A program made the position numbers and the translations under genes. The notes under the pieces are model-generated. The model made no database searches and was not told the origin of the DNA. It saw only the letters and a list, made by a program, of their open reading frames with translations. Of a DNA stretch of 64,000 bases, positions 11,711-23,591 are shown piece after piece. Numbering within the stretch: position 1 is the first letter of the stretch; each line of letters starts with the position of its first letter. The stretch spans positions 198,046 through 262,045 of the forward strand of contig VYZB01000056.1 in the NCBI GenBank assembly GCA_013397455.1, read 5' to 3'. Source of the DNA: Crotophaga sulcirostris (Eukaryota > Chordata > Aves > Cuculiformes > Crotophagidae).

Positions 11711-13439
11711 CCTCTGACCTGCAGCCAGCTTGCAACGTACATCTTGCAGCATGGAGGAGATATGTACTTCTCTTCCCTCTCTTCAGCCAAGGAAGAGAGA
11801 GGATGGTGGCAACATCACTGGAAGAGCTGCCAAAGCGTTGGGAGAGCAGCTGATACTCAGCGATGCCATGTAGAAGTGCTGGATCTCATGTGGGTGGGAG
11901 GGAGGGGATGTCCCTTCTGGCATCTCCAGGAACATCATGTGTTTCTTCTGAGCTTGGGACGGGTGACTTGTCGAGGGAAAGGCTGTAGCTGTCTTTATTT
12001 TGCATCCGTGTGGATCATTGCTCAGCCAGTACAGGCTCTTGCTGGTTTCCCAGTAAATCTGGATCACCACAAAAGAAAGGTTCTCATTTAGGAAATATCT
12101 TAGTTGCAGCATTTGTTCAGGGCTGTCATCCCTTCCAGCCAACGGCATGAAAATGTGCCAAACCTGGGAGAGCGAGCACAGCCGCGAGGATGGATTTTGC
12201 CAGCCTGGCTGGCAGGCTGCCTGCAGTATGTCATGAGCGCAGGCAGAGGGGATCTGGGAGAGCTGCATCCTCCAGACCCACCCCACACCTCTGCATGTGC
12301 TCTGGCCTCCCTTCCGAGCCCTGACCCCTGCTCAGGATTTCAGAAGGTGGCTGTTTGGACACCAGTTTTTGTGAGTATGTGGAGAACGAAGCCAGGAGGC
12401 AATGGAGCAGCCACGTGCATGGCAAGTCACTGGGGGCATTGCAAACCCACTGCCTCCATGGCAGAGTTCTTGCTCTTCACCTTTGTCTCCCCCCATCCCC
12501 CACCCCTCACAGTCTGTATTAATTTGTGAGCAGCTCCATGAGGTCATTTATCCCAGACATTTGGTTTTGCCGCACCCCTTGGCTACAGTAGTTACAGATG
12601 AAATCTCAGCCTAGTGCGATGCCACCAAGAACTGTGGGGATGTCCTACCCAAAATGCAGCTCTAGGCCAGGCATGTGGGTCTGGTGGGGACAGGACTCTC
12701 CAGAAATGAGGTTACAGCCTTCTGCAAAGTTAAACCTGGCTGACTGCAGTCAAGTCAATGTCTCAAGAAGAAAAGGGCTTTGCTACTGCAACTACCAGGT
12801 CTTCCAGTGCTGGTGGGTACAAATCCAGAAATCACTCGGGTTTCACACTTGCACTGACTCCAGGGACTCCCCTATAAACTGTCGTGCTCTGGGCTGGAGG
12901 TGTGGCACAGTTCTGTGCTCTGCACCAACAGGAGGGTTTGGTGCCAGCATTTTCTGATCCCCATCCGGTTTGCCATGGAGAGAGACACGTCAGTTCCAAG
13001 AGGATCCCTCACCCCTGGGGCATGTGCTGCTTTTTCACACAATTTTCCTCCCATCAGAGCTTCACTTCTAGAAGGGGAAGGAGGTGTCAGGAACACCAGG
13101 TTGCAGTTCAGCAGCCTGTATAAAAGCTGCTTTCTTCTCTCCCCTGTCATTTCACTTGGGTTTCACCCAGGTGACGAGCTACATCCCTTTGCCTTCTGCC
13201 ATTCCTACTCCTGTGGCTTTGCTGGTGGCAGCTGTGGCACGATTCATGCATGTCCATCCTGGAGCTGGACGTCTGCAGCATCAATGGAGCCAGCATGAGA
13301 GCAAACACAGCGGCACCTGGCTTCCCCAGGTACCAGGAGCCTGGCACTGCAGGGGGTAATTGGGCTCCCTTCTCCTCTGCCCCTCTCCCCCCAAATCCAG
13401 AGGAAATAATTGGAAAAGAGAGGTGTGAGTCTCTGCCTG

Positions 13440-13560
13440 GCGCTGGAGAGGAGAACATTAAAGGCCCGGGCTCTCCACTTCATTCGCAGCTCCTGGGATG
13501 GTAATTGCTGTGCTGTGGTTTCTAATTAGCGCCACAGTGGGAGGGAGGGTGTTTCGCTCT
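13440..13560. promoter_or_regulatory. candidate noncoding element (intronic)
   Basis: Contains 'gaacattaaaggcccggg', 'ggtaattgctg' and 'tctaattagcgcc' within an otherwise GC-rich, ORF-noisy stretch. Two homeodomain cores lie within 40 bp. Inferred from motifs only. Confidence 0.2.
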
Positions 13561-14390
13561 GCAGCCCCGGTGGGGTCAACCCTGTCTCTGCTGAGCCCCT
13601 CGGCTTTCCTCACCCCCCTGCTTTGCCTGCTCCCTGTTGGAAGCTGTGCTGTGGCTCCCTCCGATGGATCCATCTCTCTGGGAGCCTTTGGTGGGTACCA
13701 CTGTCCTCCCTCCTCTCAGCCCTCCAATAAGGAGATACCTGTAGCCAGCCCCACTCCAGATCAGGTCCCCACCATCTATGTGTGTCTCCTGGGTGGTTCA
13801 GGCTGCTCTGAGCTGGTGAGGAGGGAAGAGCCAGTTTCTTCCACCTCTGTCCAGGCTGATGTGGGTCACCCCAGTTTCCCCTGTACCCCAGCACTGGGGT
13901 CTGTAGCTGTCTTGCTCTTTCTGGGCATCTCCTTGTCCATTCTGCACGTTGAATCTCAGTGTCAAAGGGAGACACGTGATGTTTTAGTGCACAGAGTGGG
14001 TGTTGTCTGAGACCTCCTCTGCTTTAGCACACATTCGTGCTCATATTCCTTTACCAAATGCTGTACTTCCCCCAGGCAATGCCCATGATGTTTCCCACAG
14101 AGTGACAGGTTGGAGCAAGCACTCCCTTGCCCAAGCCACCCACCAGCTCTCTTTCCTAGCTAGTCAGCTGTCTCCTTGGGCCAGGAGCAATCTTGTTACC
14201 TCTCCCTTAACCCAGCTGTGGCATTCCAGAACCTACACGTTCTGCAGAGACACCTGCAGAGCTCCCTGAGCCCTGTCACCTGCACTCCTGTGCAGAAGGA
14301 CCCTCCAGCCACTGGAAACCACATGGTGTTCCTGCTGCTTCTGGTGCCAAGCATCCCTGCTGGCCAAGGCTGCTCCTCACCTCCGCTTGG

Positions 14391-14408
14391 GTTTGTTTGT
14401 TTGTTTGT
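14391..14408 (+). repeat. (GTTT)n microsatellite
   Basis: About four and a half 'gttt' units. Confidence 0.85.
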
Positions 14409-15884
14409 GGAGCACCAGCTCAAAGGGGGCAGGAGGGAGAGAGGGAAGGAAAGCGCTGAGGAGGAGACGTGCAGATTCATTTTGAGGCTTCATAATGGTA
14501 CATTTACACACCACGTTGTCTAAGGAAATTGGGTAGATGAATGCCTGGTCATGCTGCCAGTGCACCAGGTTAACTCCCAGGATTTAGCTTATATCATTTC
14601 ACAAGAGCGTTTATGGCCTTTACTGTGTTTATTCCCAGGTGCTCTTTGGCACTGCTGCATCACAGACTCCTTTTGTGTATGCGCGTGTGTGTGTAGATTT
14701 TCAAATCAAATAACACATCTATTCAGACCTGGTCCACATTAAATATTTATTGCCTGCAGTTTGTGCATATGTGTTTGATAAATGTGTGTGAGGGGAGGAG
14801 AAGGGGAAGCAGGAGCTTGGATGCAGAGAAAGCATCGGCTTTGTCTTGGAATTTCTCCAGGGGATGGCACTGCAGAGGGGTGTCCGGCAAGTGCTGCCGT
14901 TGGGTCTGTTTTCAAGCTTTTTGGACAAGGTCCAAAGCTGGTGGGACGGCTACATGCTTTGGTGCTCAGGTGACAAGTTTCTCCTCCAGGGACAGGCATG
15001 TTATGACAAGGTTTCTGCTGGGCCGTGTCTAAGCGCAGATATTGCCAGCGCAACCCCACACCCTCCAGTTAAACAGGAATACGCTTCCCCCCCACCCCCG
15101 GTTCCTGACTTTCTGTCCTGTTGGTACTCAGAAATTTGTCTGAAATGCTGCAGGATCTGGGCGTTGTTGTGCAGGACTTGGCACTGCTGAATGCACCTGC
15201 TTCCCGTTATACATTTAGCAAGCTTAAATAAAACCAGTTGGTTCTGGCTGCTAAAAGAGGCTGAGTGGTTCACTGTAGTATGGGAAGTGCAGGTATGCAA
15301 GTGCATTGTTAAAGCAAGGAAATCCAGTCTTAAAAATGATGTCCAGCATCTGGGGAGCAGAAGGATGACACCTTTGCAAACACGGTGCACACAGTAGGCT
15401 CCGGGGACGAAGGAGCTATTCTGGAAAGAAAATAGGTCCCCATGGGGCTGTGCTCTGGCTCGTGCCTATATCCTGTGCACTCCAGCCCCACTTCAGTGAT
15501 GCAAATAAATCTGTTTTGATGGTGGTCAGGAGCAGCACCGCCTCCTGGTAACCTGGAGATGCTCCTTGTCTGCCCTGAACAGGGCACGGCATACAGACTG
15601 GGTCCTTGGTTTCTGCAGGTCAGAGAAGGGAGGAGAAGCATAGCGGTTCTTACAAAGGGATTTTTTGCTTTGTTAAGGTTTCGGACCAGGAAGTATGACC
15701 TTGAAATCCAAGATGAGTTTTTTCCTGTTACTAGGTGCTTTGGACCATGGGGCTCACAGGGAAGCACAGCGGCTGCAGGTTGCCACTCACCTGAGTCCTC
15801 AGCACTGGCAAACCTGCAGCATGGATCTACAACTGGTCTGCCGTGCTTTGTGATAAATTGATGGTTCTTCCCTTGATTTCACAG

Positions 15885-15914
15885 CATCTTTGTTTTTCCC
15901 TCTCTGATTCACAG
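15885..15914 (+). other. RBM19: possible alternative 5' extension of RBM19 exon (duplicate acceptor)
   Basis: A second acceptor-like string, 'gatttcacag|catcttt', lies exactly 30 nt upstream of the main acceptor 'gattcacag|caccttt', and the two surroundings are near-duplicates. The 30-nt interval has no stop and keeps phase. Its use would insert ten mostly hydrophobic residues ([10 protein letters not shown]) before the TFGELK segment of RRM6. The downstream acceptor preserves the conserved RBM19 protein and has the better pyrimidine tract, so it is the expected site. Confidence 0.2.
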
Positions 15915-16020
15915 CACCTTTGGAGAGCTGAAGACTGTCCGGCTGCCCAAGAAAATGGCAGGAACAGGATCCCACCGGGGCTTTGGGTTTGTGGATTTCC
16001 TCACCAAGCAGGATGCCAAG
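15915..16020 (+). CDS. RBM19: RBM19 exon: central part of RRM6 with RNP1
   Basis: This 106-bp exon supplies one base of a split serine codon and then 35 codons, beginning [13 protein letters not shown] and ending FLTKQDAK. It is flanked by a clean acceptor (pyrimidine tract then 'cacag') and the donor 'AAG|gtaagac'. The octamer RGFGFVDF is a perfect RNP1 (beta-3), whose aromatic residues stack on RNA bases. The LKTVRLP segment is beta-2. The match to the sixth RRM of vertebrate RBM19 (yeast Mrd1) is near-identical by eye. The family is nucleolar and acts in 18S pre-rRNA processing and small-subunit assembly. Phase is 2 at entry and 0 at exit, and the next exon continues in phase 0. RNP2 of this domain must sit in an exon upstream of the window. 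Confidence 0.96.
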
Positions 16021-16716
16021 GTAAGACATAGACCTGCCACATTCTTCTACCCCTCTGGCATCCTACCAGCCTGATCTCAGACCAGAAGGTGAGGAGGGGA
16101 GCCTGGGGACTCTGTTCCATTGAGGCTTAGCCCAGATTTGGGGCATGCTGTTAGTGTTCACCAGTAAAGCTGCACTGATGCTTCAAAAGCAATGTGAGAA
16201 GGGATGGTTTGGGCCCAATGTAACACATCAGGAAACTTGAGCACATGATCCATCCCCACCACTGCCTTGGTTTTAGGGGAGTTGTGGATATTGTGGCTAT
16301 TTACTGATTTGTAAACTGCTCAAGGCAGTTCATCAGTTCCTCTGGGTGTTTTGAGACCCCTGTGTGCAGCCTTGCCCTGGCATTTTTCAGATAGTGAGTG
16401 TGACAGAGGAGCAGTAGTTGCGAATTGGTCAAAAGGATGGGCGAGAAGAGAGAGGGTTTGCTTCACCTTGCTGAACACAAGAACACAGACCAAGTTCGGT
16501 AATCTGCTCTTTGTCTTGGTCCAAAGAAGGGACCTAGCTGTGAGGGGTTGGCCAAAGATGATTTCTGAGGGTGATTTGCTCTTGCTGTTTGACAGCAATG
16601 TGGAAAATGTCAGCAGCAAACAGCGTGGCCTGGAAAACACTTTCTCAGCACCAGGAAATGAGCTCTTGAAGCCTGCAGATTGTAGACATGTTTTGCTTTA
16701 ACCAAAAAAGCCATTG

Positions 16717-17045
16717 TTAAGGGGGTCTGCAGGAATGCTGAGGAGGGGCTCTCAGTCAGGGAGTGCAGGGATAGGGCAAGGTGTAAAGGTTTTTAGCTGA
16801 AAGAGAGGAGGTTGATATGAGATCTTAGGAAGAAATATTTTCCCATGAGGGTGGGGAGGCCCTGGCACAGGTTGCCCAGAGAAGTCGTGGCTGCCCCATG
16901 CCTGGAGGTGTTCAAGACCAGGTTGGATGGGGCTTTGAGCAACCTGATCCAGTGGAAGATGTTCCTGCCCATGGCAGGGGGAGTTGAATCTGGATGATCT
17001 TTAAGGTCCATTCCAACCCAAACCATTCCATGATTCTATGGTTCC
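16717..17045 (+). mobile_element. CR1: CR1 retrotransposon, 3' fragment
   Basis: A long collinear match to the CR1 3' end: 'ggggtctgcaggaatgctg', 'gaggggctctcagtcaggg', 'aggaagaaatattttcccat', 'gggtggggaggccctggcac', 'ggtgttcaagaccaggttgg', then 'ccattccaacccaaaccatt' and 'ccatgattctatgg'. It lies in sense orientation inside the RBM19 intron and is moderately diverged. Confidence 0.95.
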
Positions 17046-18309
17046 AATATCGACATTTTGCAATCTACTTGTATGTGCACGTGATGCTGCAAATTGTTCT
17101 ACAGCATTTTAAACTGGGATAGATTGGTATTCGAGATGTTCTACTCTGTTAGACTTTTTAGGCTTTTCTACATGTTTTAAGTTCCATGTTTGCAGAAGAA
17201 ACAAGGGCTTTTTGGTCTGTCTGGTAATATCTTGCTCTTAGGCTTTGCCTGAGGTTCAGGAGCAGGCTGGACCAGGCATGGTCTCTCAAGCACTGAGTCC
17301 TCAGCCCTGCTGTGAGCTGCTGTGTGGGCACTCCCAGCACCGGAGCAGTGTGGGTTTCATCTCTGCTGCTGGCATGATTTGTACAGCGTCTGGAAGAGGA
17401 ATGGTTGTAGACATAATCCAAGGGATGTTGTTGCTGAAGAGAAAGGCCACATGGCTCCACTGACTCCTTGAGACTCCATATTTTCAAGACTGTGAGCAGA
17501 GGGGAAGGAAAGAGGAGGAGGAGCAAGCGTAGTCTGTGTTTATGTTTTTAGACAGGATTCATTGATCCAGCATCTCAAGGGACTATTAGATCATCTGTTC
17601 CAGTCTGACCTCCCGTATAACACAGTACATAGAGTTTCTTTGTTAGTCCTGTATTGATCCTAAATCAAACTTCCTTCGCTCAGCATTCATCCTCCCCTTG
17701 GGGGCCGCTCGCTGGGCAGCGTGGGGTGCAGTGAACCCCCCAGGAGCATGGTTGCCTCCTTGGGCAATGAGCCGTACCTGCAGCTCTGCACAAACCCCAG
17801 CTCTGGGCAGCTTTGCTTTAACTTCTACTTCCCACCAGAATTGCTCAGGCTTTGTTCCTGGTTTTTGAATTGATCTCTTCCTAAAGAAACTTAAAGCATT
17901 TGATGGAAAAGTGTATACAGGGACCTCGCTGGGGCTTTACTGCGGCTCAGTTTGGGGGTGAATGAGACAGTACCCACTTTTGTGCTTGCTTTCTGAAGGA
18001 AACAGGGCACAGGCTCAGTGTCTGCATCCAGTCCCTCTTCAGCCTTTTGGGGACTGTGTGGCTGATTCCAACTGCACTGGCCAGATCGAGATCTCAACAG
18101 GAGGAACCCATCTATCGCTGGTGAACACCGAGAGCCAGCTGGTGGGGAGTGAGTTGGACAGGGCATTTGCTCAGAGCACTACTCTCAAAGCTCCCGGGGG
18201 CCATGGGAGTTGAACATGCGAGGAACGAGCTACCCTACAGAAGATTGCTTTGAGGGGGATTCTTCTTTTCCAGCAAAGCAGCTCTTCTTCTTCCTTCTTT
18301 TTTTTTCCA

Positions 18310-18625
18310 CTCTTATCTCTTTGAGGGATTTAATTGTCTCACAAGTGGCACATCAAGTACACTCCATTGGCCGTCTGGAAAAGGATGTGCTGTATTGATG
18401 AATACGATCCTGAATATTGTAAACACGAACATAATTGGCTTAGAGTTTATTGCTAAGTGAAATGAGAGAGAAGGGGAGTGGGCCCGGAGATCTCTGAGCT
18501 GAATAGCTGTGACTGTCAATGACGTTTTTGCTCAAAGTGGTAATCTGGAAATCGCTTATAAGCATCTTATAAAACATGATGGTTTTGTAATAGAATAGTT
18601 AGGGTGGCTTTGTTGGGCATTTAAA
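18310..18625. promoter_or_regulatory. candidate conserved noncoding element (RBM19 intron)
   Basis: A distinct AT-rich, repeat-free block of about 300 bp. It contains 'gggatttaattgtctcacaa', 'tattgatgaatacgatcc', 'gtaaacacgaac' (forkhead-like), 'cataattggctta' and 'gtcaatgacg' (CRE-like). The density of homeodomain, forkhead and CRE-type words, the sharp edges and the lack of coding frames fit a developmental enhancer. That is inference without alignment. Confidence 0.4.
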
Positions 18626-19099
18626 GCCTGTGACCTCCCGTGTTTGTCTTTCTCTGAGCAATCACAGCTGCTGTGGGAGTGTGGATGGAGGTTTTCCAAA
18701 GCTGGGAAAGACATGTGGGGCTCCCATTCCAAACTCCCTGATGACCTGATGCCTGCAGACCTGTCCTATTGGGCTGTGTTTTGTCCCCTCGGCCTCTCCT
18801 GATGCTCTGTCACCCACTAAAGGAGAGCTAGACCTGCCGAAAGGTGCTGTAATGAGTGGGGTGAGCACCCTAGCCACACTCACCAGGCAGTGGGTCACCT
18901 TGCCTGTAGGGGAGGGGACCTTCAGGCAGGGCACAGGATGCTACTGGTGGTAGCATCTTCTTCCCATCATCTGCTTGTCCTTCAGAGCCCAAATCTCACG
19001 GCTAGCTTTCCCACAGTGACGTCTGCAGTTGGAGCTGTCTCTTGGGTCGTTTGACTGCTCCTAGGGTGATGGATAGACCTCGACTGGGAGTGTTACACC

Positions 19100-19400
19100 A
19101 CCATCAGATGAAATTAGCAGCCCTCTCTCTTCTGTGTCACAAGCATTTAACAGATCACAGCACGTACACATGCAAAGCTAGGAAACAGGGAGGAACCCAC
19201 GTCAAAGACTGCAACGGGAGCGACAAATTAATACTCAGGAACAGGGTTTGCATACCCGCTGGTTAAGCTGGGAGCACGTGGAACTTGAGGGATGAGAGGG
19301 GAAACTTCAATCTGCTGGCAATAACAAATTAACTCCAGTTAAGGAAGCATTAACCATTTAACTTGTTTCCTGACATTCGCTGTGCAGAATTGTTGTGGGA
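19100..19400. promoter_or_regulatory. candidate conserved noncoding element (RBM19 intron)
   Basis: Contains 'gatgaaattagcagc', 'gacaaattaatactcagg', 'aataacaaattaactcc' and 'gcattaaccatttaac'. The ATTA cores are spread over 300 bp with no transposon signature or plausible exon. Confidence 0.33.
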
Positions 19401-21409
19401 TTGTTTTTATTTTTGAACTACTAACTGGAAGTCGAGTTTCCACTTTTCTCCCCTGTTGGTATAAAAATACATCTGGTCTCCAAATAGAAATTGCCCATTT
19501 GGGAAAGACAGTCAACCCTTTAAAAATGCACGCACACGGAAGGAAAAATCCTTGTGTGCAGCTGGCATCACAGAGAGCATCCTCAGCTGGGACTGGTTCT
19601 TGCAAGGAAGGGAAATTCATCAATCTCCTCATGTTGTTGACCCTTTGTCCCTCTAATGACTCCAGCCTGGAGGCTCTTTGGCTTGAGTATTTAATAGGGC
19701 AAGGGGGAATCTATAGGCAGAGCAGCACTGTCCTCCAAATTAATACAGCATTTAGGGATGGAGCCGTAGCACTCAGGGGTGACAGACGCAATGGTCCAAT
19801 CTCTTGATCTCTGCCTTTCCAACACTGTGGCACAGCAGGCTCTGCTCCAAAGCAGTGCCCGTCTTGTCCCAGCAATCTGGGCTTTGTGTGAGTTTATCAG
19901 CCACCCCTTAATTTGAAAGTCCCTTTCTGAATCCCACAAACATCCTTAAGCTGCTGTTCTAGCCTCTCTCTGCCGGGGCTGTAGCCCTGCTCAAGGCATA
20001 CTCTGAGCTAGCGATGAAATCCTGCTGCACTGAGACATGACTTTTGGCTCAACCCAAACTCTGCAAAATCATATTCCAGAGGGTTCAGAAATGACACTTT
20101 CAGACATACTCGCATCCTGTTTTCTAGGGAGAGAAAGCCACGAGGTTTTCATGCAACACCTAAAGCACTTGGAAAGCAAAAGAGACGTGAAAGGAGGTTT
20201 GCCAGGGCTCTTCAGCCTTTGGTGTTACCTGGCAGTGGGCACATTACCGAATGCAGCAGCTTTAATGAAATCCTTCTTGGCATTTAAGGATACCAAGCTT
20301 TGTGTGGTGGGAGCCTCCCTCTTCTTAAAGCTATAGGATGATGTGAAGCCATGGGATTAGAGATCTTTTCCGATGAGCCTCTTTTGGATGAGTGGACACC
20401 GCACTTCTCTTTGTCTCTTGTTCAGATACAGCTAATCATACCTCTGTTTTTTTGATGCTTTGGTCTTCAGAGGAGGTGTCCTGGGAAGAGTAGAGGAACT
20501 GCATCCCGAGAATAGCTCCCACCTCAAGCCCCACTTCCTTTGAAAGCCGATCTGCTTGTCCTCATTTCATATGTCTCATGTAATTAAAATATATTTTTCC
20601 CTACCTACCTTTTCATTTGAAATAGCAGCAGTGGCAAATTTCCTCCTCTTGCTGGAAGATTTCCAGCACTGTGAATGTAAGGGGATGGCATTTCTCCCCT
20701 TCATCCCTTTGTCTTCTAAATCATCAGTGGCTTCTTTTTTTTTCCCCCTGAAAAAGTCTTAATTCCTCTCAGAGCAATGAAGAGCTAAGTTTTATTTTTC
20801 AGATAGTTTCTAAATGAAGTGACATTCGGTTGTTTTTCACCTGGAATACACGGCTTCTCTTCTGCAGCCCCAGCTCCAGGAGCCCACCGGGAGGACGGGG
20901 CCATGCAGAATGTGGGTCCCAGCATGACCTTTTCCGTGTGGGCTTGAGCAGCAGTGGTCTGTGAGGGTCTCTGCAGTCTCACCCAGCATCTTGAGCTTTG
21001 CTTCATCCCCAGTGCAAGCGACTCATTTGGGGAATGCAGTTGGCTGAGAAGGGTCAGTGGTCCCAAGGCTGCTGGCGGATTCACCCAACCCAGCAGGTTT
21101 CTTTTCATGCAACGCAACTTGATGGCAACATATGCCTTCCTTCTTGCTCGGTGACCTTTCCCCGCAAATCTAGAGGATGCCTCATCCCAAACTGGGCTGA
21201 GTGGCTGCGTATGCCCAGTGGAGCATGGAAGCAATCCTGCAACAAGGAGGACATGGCAGACCAAGCTGCTTTGAGGATGAAGCCCAGCAAGCACCACACT
21301 TTACAACGTGATCATGGGCATATTCAGCGTGGTCTGCTCTCTTCCGTGACCTGCTGCAAGTTGCTGGGACCATATCCCATCTTCCAGCCTTCCTCTTCCT
21401 TGTGCTGCG

Positions 21410-21650
21410 GGAAGTAAGAAATTAAATAGTATAAATTAACAAATGAGACCCGACGATTAGAGCTGCAGTTGGTTGCCAGGCTTTGGAAATGGCTCTTTGT
21501 GCCAACGTAAACAGCCATCATAACTCCCTACTGCCACCTCCCCCCAAGTGTTTATTTAAGCCAACACATTGCTCTGCTAATTGGATAACATTCCAAGTGA
21601 AAATAGGCCTTTAAAACAACAGCAGCAGCAAATAAAAACAGCTGTAGCTG
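21410..21650. promoter_or_regulatory. candidate conserved noncoding element (RBM19 intron)
   Basis: A sharply bounded AT-rich island with 'gaaattaaatagtataaatt', 'cccgacgattagagc', 'ggttgccagg', 'aacgtaaacagccatcataa' (forkhead core taaaca) and 'gctaattggataacattcc'. It ends in CAG/CAA-rich sequence. No coding potential is seen. Confidence 0.4.
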
Positions 21651-22217
21651 CAAAAGCACCAGACAGGCTTGCAGCCCTTCAGAGGGAAAAGGCAGCAGGC
21701 TGCCCTGCCGGGGTCAGCCCCAGGGAGCTGGCGAAGGTGCAGAGTGTCAGTGATGCTACGGAGAAGGTGGAGCTGGTGCTCCTTGTTTCTCTTTTTTATA
21801 TTGAGTGAGAATTACACGAGTGAAAGGGAGTCAGAAAGAGGGGGAAATACAGGCTACTGAGTGCTGGTCACTGGAAATGAGGGCTTTTTGAGTTTTGGAA
21901 CCCAGCAGCTCAGGCAGGATCTGAGGAGCAGTTGCAGGCAGCCAAAGCCCCTTGCAGGAGGAGCCCGTCTGTCCAGAAATGTGACACTTGGGGACAACCG
22001 TGATGCATCAAAATTGCCATTTGGCAAAGGGCTCAGAGGAGAGGTCTGGGCTTCTCCAGGACGACTTCAGTGCTGCTTTGCTGGGGTTTTTAAAAGAGCA
22101 TTTTGGGCTCCTTTTCTCTACCCCCGTATCCAACATTGTGTCTCATTGCTGTGAGGCACTTTGTGAGGCTGTGGGGATTGAAATGTTTGACCAGTGTGTT
22201 TATTTATTTGCATTTTG

Positions 22218-22685
22218 GGCTCCTCAGCACAAGAAAGACATTGAGGGGCTGGAGTGCATCTAGAGAAGGGGAAAGGAGCTGGGGAAGGATCCAGGGGTTC
22301 TGGGAGCAGTGGTGGGACCTGGGGGTGTTTAACCTGGAGAAGTGAAGGCTGAGGGGGCACTTTGTCGCTCTCTACAGCTCCCTGAAAGGAGGCTGGAGTG
22401 ACGTGGAGGTTGGTCTCATCTGCCAAGTAACAAGCAATAGGATGAAAGGAAATGGCCTTAAATTGCACGAAGGGAGGTTTAGGGAAATTTCTTCACCAAA
22501 AGGGTTGTCAGGCACTGGCAGAGGCTACCCAGAGAAGTGGTGGAGTTGCCATCCCTGGAGGGATTTAAAAGACATGTAGATGTGGTGCTTAGGAACACGG
22601 TTTAGTGGTGGACTTGGCAGCGTTAGGTTTATGGTTGGACTTAGAGGTCTTTTCCAAGCTAAATGATTCTGGTTTTGTAATTCTG
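22218..22685 (+). mobile_element. CR1: CR1 retrotransposon, longest copy in window
   Basis: About 470 bp collinear with the end of CR1 ORF2 and its 3' region: 'cacaagaaagacattgaggg', 'ctggagtgcatctagagaag', 'gttctgggagcagtggtggg', 'ttaacctggagaagtgaagg', 'gcaataggatgaaaggaaat', 'ctacccagagaagtggtgga', and a degraded tail 'aaatgattctggttttgtaa'. Sense orientation, 5'-truncated and old, judging by the many substitutions. Confidence 0.93.
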
Positions 22686-23470
22686 AGTCACTGTTTCCTT
22701 AATGCCTCTGGTGGTTGCCTACAGATACAGAAAGCCATCTGAGCTACTGTGCTGGCTGGCACGCTTGTGTTCAACATCAGTGAGAGATTATAGCTGTACA
22801 GATGTTATTAAGCAGGATCTAACAATGAGGGGAAACCTTTGGATTTCTGTAACACAGCAAACCACCACAGACAAAAAAAAGGAGACTTCAGCATGGGCTT
22901 CTGGCAGTGCCACATTTGCTGCCACCATGGCAAACATCACCAAATCGTTGGCAGAGAGGAAGGCAGCTTTCCTTGGGTGAGCTTGGACTTCTTGAAACAT
23001 ACCTACTCACATTTGCGCTGTCCTTTACTGCATCCCAGCAGAGAACAGGATGGGTGGAGAGCCACAAGGTTGCTCTGCCCACGCTAGCCCTGATTTGCAG
23101 TTGAATCATTTAGTGCTGTCCCAAGAGCTTTACCAGGCTGCAGCTTTCCTGGCTCAGGTGTAATTCCAGAGGGATGCAAGGCTGCAGCCAACCTTGAGCT
23201 GCTGGCTGTGCTGGATTTCAGCCTGCTCCCCAGCGAGCAGCAGCAGCCTGCAGGAATGGCAATGGGTATTTGCTCTGCTGCAAGTATGTAGAAGATAAAT
23301 GATCGAGTCAAAGCCACTGATGGAGACGAATCCTGCCCCATCAGAGTAATGTGCTCCGGGTAGGATGATCTGGTGGCCTTTCAGAGTCAGGGCAGAGGGA
23401 GGGATATCTGCTTTTCCTTATGTGTGCCTGATTTGTTTTCTCGCTTAATTTTTCCCTCTTAATTCTGCAG

Positions 23471-23591
23471 AAAGCGTTCAACGCCCTGTGCCACAGCACA
23501 CATTTGTATGGCCGGAGGTTGGTCCTGGAGTGGGCAGACACTGAGGAGACAGTGGAGGCCCTGAGACGGAAAACAGCGGACCATTTCCACG
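23471..23591 (+). CDS. RBM19: RBM19 exon: C-terminal part of RRM6
   Basis: This 121-bp exon (40 codons plus one base) has acceptor 'attctgcag|AAAGCG' and donor 'CACG|gtaaca'. It reads KAFNALCHSTHLYGRRLVLE, then WADTEETVEALRRKTADHFH and the first base of an aspartate codon. The first part is helix alpha-2 of RRM6, and RRLVLEWAD is beta-4, both closely matching vertebrate RBM19. The following charged helix-like segment links the RRM to the C-terminal tail. It enters in phase 0 and leaves in phase 1, matching both neighbours. Sequence before 23471 also reads open in other frames, but only this frame joins the flanking exons. Confidence 0.96.

Larger units (their letters stand above)
1..15914 (+). 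other. RBM19: RBM19 intron, 3' part (no exon found)
   Basis: This stretch ends in the acceptor 'gattcacag' used by the 106-bp RBM19 exon. That exon enters in phase 2 (its first base completes a serine codon), so the preceding exon should end in an open frame coding the first half of RRM6, including an RNP2-type segment like 'ILVRNIPF'. I searched for that coding pattern and for a 'TTC AG|gt' type donor and found neither, so the upstream exon probably lies outside the window. The contents are GC-rich unique sequence, CR1 pieces, simple repeats and several AT-richer islands listed separately. Stretches not listed, such as 23-2563, 4070-5690, 10700-11585, 11711-13440 and 14410-15880, showed nothing I can name. 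Open frames there are short or have noise-like composition. Confidence 0.7.
16021..23470 (+). other. RBM19: RBM19 intron (phase 0), 7450 bp
   Basis: GT-AG intron between two exons that join in phase 0. It carries two CR1 insertions (16717-17045 and 22218-22685) and three regulatory-looking islands, listed separately. The parts 17046-18300, 19400-21400 and 22690-23460 hold no recognisable exon, RNA gene or repeat. Confidence 0.93.

Noticed and set aside
12104..12135. String resembling an RBM19 'IPFQ' coding segment (catcccttccagcc)
   Set aside because: In the needed frame it does not read I-P-F-Q, and no RNP2 context or phase 2 donor follows.
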